Numbered from the stretch's first letter, positions 27,410-35,733 are shown. The stretch is 43,733 nt of DNA from Arthrobacter crystallopoietes BAB-32 (GCF_000328305.2 NZ_ANPE02000103.1:1-43733), one strand, 5' to 3'. Numbers and translations: made by a program. The notes: generated by a model not told the origin, from the sequence alone.

Positions 27410-28873
27410 TTAGCGCTTTCCGGCAGGCGCCGGTTCGGTGGCTGCCTGCTGCTCGCCTGCCAGCTGCGCCTTGAACGCTTCCTCCCGTGCCATGTGGACG
27501 GGCCGGCGCCGCAGGAGGGCCCAGGCGATGCCCAGGACGACGAACCACACCGGGGTAACCAGCAGTGCCGTCAGCGTGTCGGGCTGGGTGGTCAGCGCCC
27601 AGAGAACGAAGGCGAAGAACGCGAACACCACCCAGACCATGACGACGCCGCCAGGCATCTTGAACTTCGAAGCGGCATGCAGGTGCGCGCGGCGCTTCCG
27701 GTACACCAGGTAGCTGGCCAGGATGATGGACCAGACGAACATGAAGCAGACCGCGGAAACGGTGGTCACCATGCCGAATGCTTGGCCGATGCTTTCGCCG
27801 GAGTAGAGGAGCACGATGCCGGACAGCAGCAGGACGCAGGAGAGGAACAGTGCGTTCCGCGGCACCTTGCGCGAGGAGAGCTTGGCGAAGACCGAGGGAG
27901 CGTCGCCTTCCTGGGCAAGCCCGTAGACCATCCGGGAAGTGGAGTAGATTCCCGAGTTGGCCGAGGACATGGCGGAGGTCAGGACGACCAGGTTGACCAC
28001 GGTAGCGGCCATGCCGAGGCCTGCCAGCGAGAACATACCAATGAAGGGGCTCCGGCCGGCTTCGAATTCGGTCCACGGGGTGACAGCCATCAGGATGATC
28101 AGGGCGCCGACGTAGAAGAGCAGAACGCGGACCGGGATGGAATTGATGGCCTTGGGAAGGTTCCGTTCGGGGTTCTTGGCTTCCGCCGCCGTCGTGCCCA
28201 CCAGTTCAATACCTACGAAGGCGAAGACGGCAATCTGGAAGCCTGCCACGAAGCCCATGAACTCCTGGGGGAAGAAGCCGCCGTGGCTCCACAGGTTGCT
28301 GAATCCGGCCGGGCCGGCGTCGGACTCGAAGCCCGTAAAGATCATGACGAGGCCGGTGACGATCAGCGCCACAATGGCGATGATCTTGATCAGGGCGAAC
28401 CAGAACTCGGTCTCGCCGAACGCCTTGACCGTGGGCAGGTTGAGCACCAGCAGGATGGCCACGGTCAGCAGGCCCGGTATCCAAAGCGGAATGCCAGGCG
28501 CCAGTTCGCTGGCGTAGCCGGCGATGGCAATCACATCGGCGATGCCGGTCACCACCCAGCAGAACCAGTAGGTCCAGCCGGTGAAGAACCCGGCCCAAGG
28601 CCCCAGCAGGTCGGCGGCAAAGTCACTGAAGGACTTGTAGTTGAGGTTGCTCAACAGCAGTTCGCCCATGGCGCGCATGACGAAGAAGAGCATGAAGCCG
28701 ATGATCATGTAAACGAAAATGACGGACGGTCCTGCAGCCGAGATGGTCTTGCCCGAACCCATGAAGAGCCCGGTGCCGATGGCGCCGCCGATAGCGATCA
28801 GCTGGATGTGCCTGTTGCTGAGCTGGCGCTCCAGATGGGGCGCCTGTTCCGGCGAGACGGGATCAGTTTTCAA
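27410..28873 (-). CDS. cycA: CycA-type glycine/D-serine/D-alanine permease
   Basis: A 487-residue APC-superfamily amino acid:proton symporter with about 12 membrane segments. It closely follows E. coli CycA by eye: NRHIQLIAIGGAIGTGLFMG-type first helix, VFVYMIIGFMLFFVMRAMGE block, AGFQIAVFAFVGIELVGTTA in the middle and TTVSAVCFMFVWSII late. A TTG start at 28873 is chosen for its AAGGAG seven bases upstream and because the peptide then begins KTDPVSPEQAPHLERQLSNRH, the usual short tail; longer in-frame extensions cover the leader region. A tandem glycine riboswitch lies about 300 nt upstream with a leader ORF between. Its job would be to import glycine for the downstream cleavage operon; serine or alanine are possible co-substrates. 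Confidence 0.9.
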   Translation of the reverse strand: MKTDPVSPEQAPHLERQLSNRHIQLIAIGGAIGTGLFMGSGKTISAAGPSVIFVYMIIGFMLFFVMRAMGELLLSNLNYKSFSDFAADLLGPWAGFFTGWTYWFCWVVTGIADVIAIAGYASELAPGIPLWIPGLLTVAILLVLNLPTVKAFGETEFWFALIKIIAIVALIVTGLVMIFTGFESDAGPAGFSNLWSHGGFFPQEFMGFVAGFQIAVFAFVGIELVGTTAAEAKNPERNLPKAINSIPVRVLLFYVGALIILMAVTPWTEFEAGRSPFIGMFSLAGLGMAATVVNLVVLTSAMSSANSGIYSTSRMVYGLAQEGDAPSVFAKLSSRKVPRNALFLSCVLLLSGIVLLYSGESIGQAFGMVTTVSAVCFMFVWSIILASYLVYRKRRAHLHAASKFKMPGGVVMVWVVFAFFAFVLWALTTQPDTLTALLVTPVWFVVLGIAWALLRRRPVHMAREEAFKAQLAGEQQAATEPAPAGKR

Positions 28874-29031
28874 CGTACAACTCCTTGCATGGGGATGGAC
28901 CGGATCCGGGTTGGCTTGGAAGCGGGCAGGCGGATGGAACCTGCCGCCAGCGTTGCCCGGACGGTCCAGCGGCTTGTGGCCGCAGTGGAACCAGGGATGG
29001 ATGGCGGTTGTGGATTTGGAAACAACAGGGA

Positions 29032-29127
29032 TCAGCGGGTGTCCGCAGATTCGCAGGCCTGATTTGCCCATGGCGGGGGCTGGGCGCCAGCCACAGTCAT
29101 CGCACGGCTTCCGAGCAGGGTCGTCAT
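29032..29127 (-). CDS. 31-codon leader ORF between riboswitch and cycA
   Basis: ATG at 29127 is preceded by GGAG with six intervening bases (GGAGTTCCTC ATG). It encodes MTTLLGSRAM, a proline-rich middle (AQPPPW) and ends ESADTR. The upstream sequence nearly repeats that of gcvP (GGAGTTCCTTTC ATG AC), suggesting the riboswitch and start region were copied together and the ORF is a remnant, or a leader peptide whose translation couples the riboswitch to cycA. It stops 158 nt before the cycA TTG and is in another frame. I do not recognise the peptide, and nothing proves translation. Confidence 0.4.
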   Translation of the reverse strand: MTTLLGSRAMTVAGAQPPPWANQACESADTR

Positions 29128-29181
29128 GAGGAACTCCGTAGGTCGTGGCGCGGGTACGCCACAGCGGTCAGGTTCCTCCCC

Positions 29182-29366
29182 GCTCTGTATCGGACCTGAG
29201 AGATTTCGGACATGCGTATCCGCATCGTCCTTGCCCCGTCGGTGAGCCGGACCCCAGCCCGGCTGCTTTCCAGAGGTGCCTCGCCGCGGCGGTCCAGGGG
29301 CCTGAGAGATTCCCGGGGAGGGTTTGCTCCTTCGGCGCCTGCACACTGGCAGGACTCTCCCGCCGC
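29182..29366 (-). promoter_or_regulatory. tandem glycine riboswitch upstream of cycA
   Basis: Aptamer I (29366-29286) is closed by GCGGCGG/CCGCCGC with GGGAGAG, GCCGAAGGAGCAA and AATCTCTCAGGC; aptamer II (29276-29182) is closed by CCTCTG/CAGAGC with TCACCGACGGGGCAA and AATCTCTCAGGT. Core and linker closely match the gcvP riboswitch 2 kb away. A GGGGAGGAACC stretch follows both elements directly. The long leader to cycA is unusual and holds a small ORF. Confidence 0.93.
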
Positions 29367-29405
29367 AGATCAAAAGCTGCGCCACGGCTTGTGACGCGGT
29401 TCACA

Positions 29406-29435
29406 GAGTACCGCTTTTCCGATGCTCTTTTCAAC
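29406..29435 (-). promoter_or_regulatory. possible promoter of the cycA riboswitch transcript
   Basis: On the minus strand TTGAAA (29435-29430) and TACTCT (29411-29406) are 18 nt apart, fitting sigma70 with a TANNNT -10. Transcription would begin near 29399, about 33 nt before the first riboswitch stem. Confidence 0.45.
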
Positions 29436-29467
29436 TTGGGACATCGAATCGCTGCGGGTCATGGGCT

Positions 29468-29983
29468 TCAGGCTTCACCCCGCTGCAGCATGCCCTTGAT
29501 GTAGGCGGCCTGGCCGCAGTGCTCGAGGCAGTCGTCCATGACGCTGACCAGCCGGACTCCGAGCGTGACGTGGGGATTCCAGCGGGTATCCACGACCCGG
29601 TCCAGGTCATCCTCCGTCAAGCCCCGGATGTATTCGGAGGTTGTGGCGTGGACGTCGTCGAAATACTCACGGAGCAATGCGGGCGAGGCAACGCGAACCT
29701 CGTCGACTTGGCTGGAGCTGTGTCCGAAACCGGTATCCGCGACGTCCAGCGGCAGGCCGATCCGGGCAGCATAGCCTCCCGCGGTCCAGCGCTGCTCGGT
29801 CCCGGCGACGTCGGCGATATGGTCGTCCTGGATGCGGGCCAGGTGCCAGATGAGCCAGCCGATGGAATTGCCGCCTCCGCCCGGCCTGGCAGCCAGTTGG
29901 TCAGGGGAAAGGCCGTCGAGGATGTCGTGCACACGCTCCTGGGCCCGCCCGTAGGCGTCGATCAGCAGGTCGTTGAATTCCAT
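29468..29983 (-). CDS. DinB-fold protein (DUF664/mycothiol-transferase type)
   Basis: A 171-residue four-helix-bundle protein of the DinB/DUF664 superfamily, which includes mycothiol- and bacillithiol-dependent transferases. Conserved features are SIGWLIWHLARIQDDHIADV around 41-60, with two of the metal-binding histidines, and MDDCLEHCGQAAYIKGM near the end, supplying the third. The starting MEFNDLLIDAYGRA is typical. Whether it uses mycothiol cannot be told from sequence. It begins 9 nt after the emfourin-like gene, on the same strand, so it may be the third gene of the protease operon. Confidence 0.85.
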   Translation of the reverse strand: MEFNDLLIDAYGRAQERVHDILDGLSPDQLAARPGGGGNSIGWLIWHLARIQDDHIADVAGTEQRWTAGGYAARIGLPLDVADTGFGHSSSQVDEVRVASPALLREYFDDVHATTSEYIRGLTEDDLDRVVDTRWNPHVTLGVRLVSVMDDCLEHCGQAAYIKGMLQRGEA

Positions 29984-29992
29984 GGTGCAAGC

Positions 29993-30427
29993 CTACGATG
30001 GCTGCGGCGGACCCACGTCGTCGGATTCTTCCGGCCGGCGCGGGAACAGTCGGTTCCCGCGCCCGGTGATTGGCCGGGACGGTTCGGTGGCCAGCCGCTC
30101 CGGGGCCAGCACCTCGGCTTGCTCTTCTCCTGGCTGGTCCAGCGGAGCAGCTGCTTCCCTGTCGTGGCGGGCTGCGTCACGCGTTCTGTCGACCAGGTCG
30201 CGCCATGGTCCGGTGACTTCGCGTTCCGGCAGGGTGGCGTTCCGCTCCCCCGCGCTGATTGAGTACATGTACCGGTCGGGCTGGTTCGCAAGGTCAGGCA
30301 CGTCCTCCCACGGGCAGGACTCGATCAGGGGCATCCAGATGTCGCCCAATTCGGGCTGGGTGACGTCCACTGCCCACCGCATAGTCAGTCCGGCGAATCC
30401 GCCGGTGCGCCTGACGGCAATCCTCAT
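29993..30427 (-). CDS. emfourin-like inhibitor of M4 protease
   Basis: A 144-residue protein whose N-terminal domain (about 1-90) resembles emfourin, the protein encoded next to protealysin-like M4 proteases that binds and inhibits them. The start MRIAVRRTGGFAGL and the WEDVPDLANQPDRYMYSI segment fit that family as I recall it. The last 50 residues are polar and proline/arginine rich (REAAAPLDQPGEEQAEVLAP), an extension with no known role. Its ATG overlaps the M4 protease stop (ATGA, 30424-30427), so inhibitor and protease were evolved to be made together. The partner gene here is frameshifted. Confidence 0.75.
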   Translation of the reverse strand: MRIAVRRTGGFAGLTMRWAVDVTQPELGDIWMPLIESCPWEDVPDLANQPDRYMYSISAGERNATLPEREVTGPWRDLVDRTRDAARHDREAAAPLDQPGEEQAEVLAPERLATEPSRPITGRGNRLFPRRPEESDDVGPPQPS

Positions 30428-31487
30428 TCCAGTACGCCCACCTCGGTCCAGGCTGCCGTAACGGCCTTGAGTTCTTCCGATTCCTTACCGTAGCGGCTTT
30501 CGGCTGCAGATGCAGTAGCTGCCGCGAAGCCGGCGAAGTCGGTGTCCGTGTGCACATGGGAGCCAGTGATGGCGTCATACCAAATCCGGCCCGCGCGTTC
30601 CCAGGCATATCCGCCCAGCTGGACGGCCAGCAGGTAGAAGGCATGGTTGGGGATGCCCGAATTCAGGTGGACGCCGCCGTTGTCATCGCGGGTGTCCACA
30701 TAGCCGTCCATCGTGGCCGGCTGCGGGTCCCTGCCCAGCACATCGTCGTTATACGCAGTTCCCGGCGCCTTCAGAGACCGGAGCGCGGTCCCCTCCACCT
30801 GGTCGGTGAATAGGCCTTCGCCGATGAGCCAGCCGGCCTCCTCCGCGGTCTGGCCCAGGTGGAACTGCTCCACGAGCGCCGCGAAGACATCGGAGACGGA
30901 TTCATTCAACGCGCCCGGCTGCCCTGGTAGACAAAGTTGGCCGCATGCTGCTGGACGCCGTGCGTCAGTTCATGCCCGATCACGGTCAGGGACTTGGTGA
31001 AGCGGTGGAAGATCTGGCCGTCACCGTCGCCGAACACCATCCTCGAGCCGTCCCAGAACGCGTTGTCATAGTCCTGGCCGTAGTGGACAGTCGCGTGCAG
31101 AATGCCTCCGGCCCCGTCCAGTGAATCGCGCTCGTATGCCTGCGCATACAGCTCAAAGGTGCGGCCCAGCCCGTCATAGGCTTCGTTCACGGCCGGATCG
31201 GCAGCTTCGGGCTCGCCTTCGCTGCGGACGAGGACTCCGGGCAGACGCTCCTGGTTCTGCGCATCACTGATCTGCCGCGTCGGATGCAGTCCTGCCGCCC
31301 CGAGCCCCGCCGGCGGCAGGATGCCGGGCCGTTCAGCCATCCGCGCCCGCTGTACGTTGCGGTGCTGGCGCAGGACGGCATCATGTCCCAGGGCGCGCCG
31401 CGCAGCCTCCGCCGCCGGCAGGAAGCCGCGGTCCTCCAGCCCTGCGAGCCGGCGGAGCAGGTATGGCGGAACGATTGAGCAGTACAT
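30424..31487 (-). pseudogene. protealysin-type M4 metalloprotease, frameshifted
   Basis: A zinc protease of the thermolysin family, protealysin branch: short precursor starting MYCSIVPPYLLRRLAG with no signal peptide, so secretion would be non-classical. Zinc site HELTH at residues 172-176 in the first frame. The frame then fails at NFVYQGSRAR-stop; the other frame continues ALNESVSDVFA, holding the third zinc ligand Glu, and GIPNHAFYLLA with the catalytic His. Adding one base within 30918-30923 gives VYQGQPGALNESVSDVF, the normal family text. Length 1064 nt is one short of a multiple of three. A ribosome binding site AAGGAGGT precedes the ATG at 31487. Without repair, the product lacks the third zinc ligand and would be inactive. 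Confidence 0.88.
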
Positions 31488-31557
31488 GCAGACCTCCTTG
31501 CGTCTGATTCCAGCCTAGGCACCGGATCGGACAATTTCGCACCGCTACTCTGGAGCC

Positions 31558-33543
31558 ATGCCCGAGTCTGCCCCCACGCCCAAGCGAATCCCCACGTGGG
31601 CGGTCATCGCCGTCCTGTGCCTGTCGGGAACGACAGTGTCGCTGCAGCAGACCATGGTGGTGCCTCTGCCGGCCTTCCAGCAACTGCTCGGAGTCACGGC
31701 TGATGACGTTTCCTGGCTGGTCACGGCAACGCTCCTGACGTCCGCCGTCGCCACCCCGATCGTGGCCAAGCTGGCCGACATGTTCGGCAAGCGGTTGATG
31801 ATGCTGGTCTGCATCATGCTCATGACCGCCGGCTCGATCGTCGCCGCCCTCGGGGGCGACTTCGCCACGATGGTTGCCGGCCGCTCCCTGCAGGGCTTCT
31901 CCTCCGCGCTGATCCCGGTTGGCATCAGCATCATGCGCGACGAGCTGCCGCGGGAGAAGGTCAGCAGTGCGATCGCGCTGATGAGCGCCACGCTGGGCAT
32001 CGGCGGCGCACTGGGGCTGCCTCTGGGCGGAATCCTCTACCAGCAGGCCGGGTGGGCGGCAGTCTTCTGGCTCTCCGCCGCCGTCGGGGTTGCCATCCTG
32101 GCCGCGGTGTTAGCCGTCGTCTCCGAATCCGATGTCATGACCCGTGGCCGCTTCGACTTCCTCGGCGCCGTGATGCTCTCCGTCATCCTGACCGCGCTGC
32201 TGCTGGCCATTTCCAAGGGCGGCACCTGGGGCTGGGGCAGCGAGCGGACGATCCTGCTGTTCGTGCTCACTGTGGTGGGCCTGGCGCTGTGGATCCCGTA
32301 CTCCCTGCGGGTCAGCCAGCCGCTGGTGGACCTGCGCACCTCGGCGCGGCGGCCGGTGCTGCTGACCAATATCGCCTCCGTCCTGGTCGGCTTTGCACTC
32401 TTCGCCAACATGCTGCTGAGCACGCAGCAGCTCCAGCTGCCGGTTGCCTCCGGCCACGGGTTCGGCCTGGATCCGGTGGTGGCCGGGCTGGCGATGATCC
32501 CGTCCGGCCTGGCGATGGTGGTCTTCTCGCCGGTCTCCGGTGCCATGATCAACCGCTACGGTGGCAAGGCGACACTGATTGCCGGTTCAGCCATCATGGC
32601 CGCCGGCTACATCGGGCGCGTGTTCGTGAGCGATTCGGTCGCCGCCATCATCGTCGGCTCCACCGTCGTCAGCGTTGGCTCAGCCGTAGCCTACGCCGCG
32701 ATGCCGAGCCTGATCATGGCCAACGTCCCGATTACGGAGACCGCTTCGGCCAACGGCCTCAATGCCCTCCTGCGGGCCATCGGAACCTCATCGTCGAGCG
32801 CTGCGGTCGCGGCCGTCCTCGCCGGTGTTACCGTGACGGTCGGCGGCGTGGAGTACCCCGCCCTGGCGGCCTTCCAGAATGTCTTCTGGCTCGCCGCGCT
32901 GGGCTCGCTCGCGGCCTGCGCGGTGGTCTGGTTTGTCCCGCGCTTCCAGCACGAACCGGCGCCCGAAGGCGTGCCGGCGGATACCGCGGCACTGGCGGTC
33001 ACACAGGCGGGCAACAGCGCCGAGTCGGTGGTCCATGGCAAGGTGCTGCACTCCGGCGGGCAGCCCATCGCCCACGCGGTGGTGACCGTGATGAAGACTT
33101 CCGGCGAACCGGTGGACTGGAGCCGGGCCAATAACGACGGCGAATTCTCCCTCGCGCTTCCCGGGCCGGACGAATACCTGGTGGTGGCCAATGCGGACGG
33201 CTGGATGCCGACGTCGAAAGTTGTCAGGTTCACCGGGACGGAACGCGACGCGCGGATCCGGCTGACCCAGCGCCTGACGGTCACCGGCTGGGTGCTGCGC
33301 GGCGGCACTGCGCTGCCGGGCGCGCTGATCGCATTGAGCTCCCACACCGGAGAGTACATCGCCTCGACACGCACCAACGACGCTGGCAGTTACGAGCTGC
33401 GGCTGCCGCCCGTGGGCCGCTACGTGGTCACCGTGGTGGAACCCGACACCCAGTTCACGCAGTCCCGCAAGCTGGTGCTGACCGCAGAGTCCACCGTCGT
33501 CAACTTCGACCTGGTCGGCGCCTCACGCGAAACCCTGCTCTGA
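31558..33543 (+). CDS. DHA2-type MFS transporter fused to two C-terminal carboxypeptidase-regulatory-like domains
   Basis: A 661-residue protein. Residues about 1-465 are a 14-helix drug:H+ antiporter-2 MFS exporter, with LADMFGKRLMML at the 2-3 loop and GRSLQGFSSALIPVGISIMR as motif C-like helix region. Residues about 488-570 and 572-655 form two beta-sandwich repeats of the carboxypeptidase-regulatory/Cna-B-like type (VVHGKVLHSGGQPIAHAVVT and VTGWVLRGGTALPGALIA, each with a DGEFSLALPG or DAGSYELRLPP turn). With an even helix number the C-terminus would be cytoplasmic; if the topology differs, the domains face outside. Ordinary DHA2 proteins stop near 480. The exported substrate is unknown. 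It is convergent with a GntR regulator gene that starts its end 16 nt away. Confidence 0.85.
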   Translation: MPESAPTPKRIPTWAVIAVLCLSGTTVSLQQTMVVPLPAFQQLLGVTADDVSWLVTATLLTSAVATPIVAKLADMFGKRLMMLVCIMLMTAGSIVAALGGDFATMVAGRSLQGFSSALIPVGISIMRDELPREKVSSAIALMSATLGIGGALGLPLGGILYQQAGWAAVFWLSAAVGVAILAAVLAVVSESDVMTRGRFDFLGAVMLSVILTALLLAISKGGTWGWGSERTILLFVLTVVGLALWIPYSLRVSQPLVDLRTSARRPVLLTNIASVLVGFALFANMLLSTQQLQLPVASGHGFGLDPVVAGLAMIPSGLAMVVFSPVSGAMINRYGGKATLIAGSAIMAAGYIGRVFVSDSVAAIIVGSTVVSVGSAVAYAAMPSLIMANVPITETASANGLNALLRAIGTSSSSAAVAAVLAGVTVTVGGVEYPALAAFQNVFWLAALGSLAACAVVWFVPRFQHEPAPEGVPADTAALAVTQAGNSAESVVHGKVLHSGGQPIAHAVVTVMKTSGEPVDWSRANNDGEFSLALPGPDEYLVVANADGWMPTSKVVRFTGTERDARIRLTQRLTVTGWVLRGGTALPGALIALSSHTGEYIASTRTNDAGSYELRLPPVGRYVVTVVEPDTQFTQSRKLVLTAESTVVNFDLVGASRETLL

Positions 33544-33559
33544 GCCCGGCGGCGCTGCC

Positions 33560-34213
33560 TCAAGCGTCCGCCGACGACCCGGCACGCAGTTCCTCGGTGA
33601 GGATCCAGAACGCCTGCCGCAGCCGCCGGACCGCGGCGTCCGGCTCGTCCGCCTCCAGCAGGGCCACGCTTTCCTTCCACCCGTCAGTCCAGATGAAGTA
33701 GAGCTCGGCACGCCGGTACAGGTACAGCCTGCCGAGCGAACGCGCCAGCACATACTCGTTCACTGCCCGCAGCTCGTCGTGTTCGGCGGAGTCAAGGATG
33801 ATCCGGATGAGCCCCAGCAAGGCCCGGTACGAGCCGGGCATATCGCCGCGGCCGATCGTTGCCTCCAGCTCCAGGGCGCGGGACCGCATCGCGGCAACCC
33901 CGCTCCTGCCGATCTGCGGCGCGGCACGCTCGAAGAGGGCCACGAGCACCACCTCGAGGACATCGAGCAGCTGGATCGCGTGGTGGTTGTCGACGATGGC
34001 GATCCGCCGGGTTTTGTCCGGCAGCGTTTCCAGCAGTCCCTCGGCCGCAAGGGCTGTGAAGGCGTCCTGGAGCGTTTCGGGATCCGTATCCAGCTCAGCG
34101 GCGAGGCCTGCGTCATCCACTGGCGTCCCCGGCTCCAGTTTGGCGGCCAGGATCTGCTGGCGAAGCTCCGCTGCTATGTCCTGGGCGGGCGTCGTGGATA
34201 CTTCATCCCCCAC
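33560..34213 (-). CDS. GntR-family transcriptional regulator (FCD type)
   Basis: A 217-residue regulator: winged helix about 10-75 (QDIAAELRQQILAAKLEPGT, ... FTALAAEGLLETLPDKTRRI) and an all-helical FCD-like effector domain about 80-210. The start is GTG at 34213, with AAGGAG six bases upstream. The recognition helix is acidic (ELDTDPETLQDAF), unlike the usual basic one, so its DNA binding might be altered. It could regulate the neighbouring MFS gene (convergent), the divergent small gene at 34403, or itself. The effector is unknown. Confidence 0.8.
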   Translation of the reverse strand: MGDEVSTTPAQDIAAELRQQILAAKLEPGTPVDDAGLAAELDTDPETLQDAFTALAAEGLLETLPDKTRRIAIVDNHHAIQLLDVLEVVLVALFERAAPQIGRSGVAAMRSRALELEATIGRGDMPGSYRALLGLIRIILDSAEHDELRAVNEYVLARSLGRLYLYRRAELYFIWTDGWKESVALLEADEPDAAVRRLRQAFWILTEELRAGSSADA

Positions 34214-34310
34214 AGTTGTCTCCTTGTCCTGGCTGGACGGCAGCTGGGTTGCGGCCCACGGGCACTGCCGTCCTGGTCATTGGCAAAGATGCATTCCTCA
34301 TCCTAACCTA

Positions 34311-34326
34311 GTGAGACCCGCCTCAC
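34311..34326. promoter_or_regulatory. inverted repeat GTGAG-N6-CTCAC
   Basis: GTGAG (34311-34315) and CTCAC (34322-34326) are inverted copies between the divergent GntR gene and the small gene at 34403. Size and place suit an operator for the GntR regulator; the sequence is not a known GntR motif that I can name. Confidence 0.3.
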
Positions 34327-34402
34327 AGTGCGGGGGCTGGAACTGGAACGCTGGATCCGCCCGTCGCCGGGGCTGCCTCGACGGGACCGACGGGAGGAAA
34401 GG

Positions 34403-34654
34403 ATGATCAGGAAGTACACCGCCTCCGCGGAAGCCAACAGCCGCCATCCACAGGACTGGGGCCGGGCCATGGCCGCCGCCATGACCGACCTCATCGAGCA
34501 GCGGCGCGAAGACGGCGGAATGGTGGACCACGAGGACCTCTACGGCGAGGACCTGAGGCTGGTCATCGGAGCGATCCGCGACGGCGTCGAGATCACGTTG
34601 ACGTGGATGCCGGAAGGCGATTCCACGCCGGAGCGGAACAGCTACGACATCTGA
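34403..34654 (+). CDS. small hypothetical protein
   Basis: An 83-residue soluble, charged protein that I do not recognise (MIRKYTASAEANSRHPQDWG ... EITLTWMPEGDSTPERNSYDI). The ATG at 34403 follows GGGAGGAAAGG, a good ribosome binding site; an upstream in-frame start at 34328 is less likely. Acidic middle (RREDGGMVDHEDLYGEDL) and alternating hydrophobic residues at the end suggest a small alpha/beta fold. It is divergent from the GntR gene and convergent with the LacI gene. Confidence 0.6.
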   Translation: MIRKYTASAEANSRHPQDWGRAMAAAMTDLIEQRREDGGMVDHEDLYGEDLRLVIGAIRDGVEITLTWMPEGDSTPERNSYDI

Positions 34655-34677
34655 GTCCCAGCCTCCACGGTTCCCGT

Positions 34678-35733
34678 TCAGCCCTTCCCGGGGCGGCCGC
34701 CGAGATTGTAGGGAGTGCGGATCACCAGCGCCGGTTCCAGGACCAGTTGCGGCCGCGGGCCCTGGTCCTCGGGGCGGCCGGACAGCCGGTGTGCCAGCAC
34801 GGCCATGATGTGCCGGGCGGCTGCGGTGATGGGCTGCGAGACGCTGCTGAGCCCGATCGCGGCCGCAACCGGGGTGTCGTCGAAACCCACGACTGCCGGC
34901 TGCCGGCCGGGTGGCAGTGCAGTGCGCAGGTAGGCGAAAGCGCCGAGGGCCAGCGAATCGCTCGCGCACACCACGCCTTCCGCGCCCTGTTCCAGGAGCA
35001 GCCGGGCGGCAACTGCTCCGGCGGGTACCGTGTCCTCGGCTGCCGCCTGCAGCCCGTTGAGCTTGGCGGGCGGCAGCAGACCAGCCATTGCCTGCAGCCA
35101 GCCGGACCGGCGATCGTCGCCCGGGCCGTTATCGGGCGGCCAGCCGAGGAAGCCCACTGCCTGGCAACCGCTGTCCAGCAGTAACCGGGTGGCGGCACCC
35201 GTTCCAGCCGCCCCGTCGACGTCGACCCACGGGTAGTCCGCCGCGGCCGAGGCCGGACCCGCTCCGCGCGGCCGGCCGAAGCATGCGAACGGCACGCCCC
35301 GGTCCTGCAGCCAGGCCGCCCGGCGGTCCGCGGCGTTGCTGCCGGTCAGGACAAACCCATCCAGGTCGGCCGCGTGCAGCAGGTCATCAATGCGCGCAAG
35401 CTCTTCCTCGTCGTCGGCCGCGCTGTAAAGCGTCAGCCGGTAGCCCGCCTCCTGGGCGGCTTCCGTCAGGGCGTGCAGGAAGCGGTCCATCACGGCTCCG
35501 TTGATGCCGTCCGCTTCCGACCGCAGCCGCATGCCGAGATCCATGGACCGGCGGGTCCGCAACTGGCGGGCGGCAGCGCTGGGCCGGTAGCCGCTCTCTT
35601 CAATGGCGCGCAGGACCCGCTCGCGGGTGGCCGGCTTCACCCGCTCCGGATTGTTGAGCACATTGGACACCGTCTGCCGCGAGACGCCGATGGCCTCTGC
35701 GAGACTGACCAAGGTGGGCTTCTTCCGCACCAT
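34678..35733 (-). CDS. LacI-family transcriptional regulator
   Basis: A 351-residue sugar-responsive regulator: LacI helix-turn-helix (TLVSLAEAIGVSRQTVSNVL about 7-26) and hinge helix (AARQLRTRRS), then a periplasmic-binding-protein-like core with GFVLTGSNAADRR, GAEGVVCASDSLALGAFAYL and VVGFDDTPVAAAIGLSSVSQ. The ATG at 35733 is chosen for the standard start (VRKKPTLVSLAEA); a start 30 nt upstream is possible, and the far longer open frame overlaps the divergent gene. It faces a glycogen-debranching-like gene across 204 nt that contains an operator-like palindrome (35839-35848), so it probably represses that gene and perhaps itself in response to a sugar. Confidence 0.92.
   Translation of the reverse strand: MVRKKPTLVSLAEAIGVSRQTVSNVLNNPERVKPATRERVLRAIEESGYRPSAAARQLRTRRSMDLGMRLRSEADGINGAVMDRFLHALTEAAQEAGYRLTLYSAADDEEELARIDDLLHAADLDGFVLTGSNAADRRAAWLQDRGVPFACFGRPRGAGPASAAADYPWVDVDGAAGTGAATRLLLDSGCQAVGFLGWPPDNGPGDDRRSGWLQAMAGLLPPAKLNGLQAAAEDTVPAGAVAARLLLEQGAEGVVCASDSLALGAFAYLRTALPPGRQPAVVGFDDTPVAAAIGLSSVSQPITAAARHIMAVLAHRLSGRPEDQGPRPQLVLEPALVIRTPYNLGGRPGKG

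Noticed and set aside
28874-29071. 66-residue N-terminal extension of CycA
   Set aside because: It has no resemblance to CycA relatives, and a better TTG start with a strong ribosome binding site lies at 28873.
30906-30930. Programmed frameshift in the M4 protease
   Set aside because: No slippery heptamer or stimulatory pseudoknot is apparent at the junction, and relatives encode the protein in one frame as far as I know.
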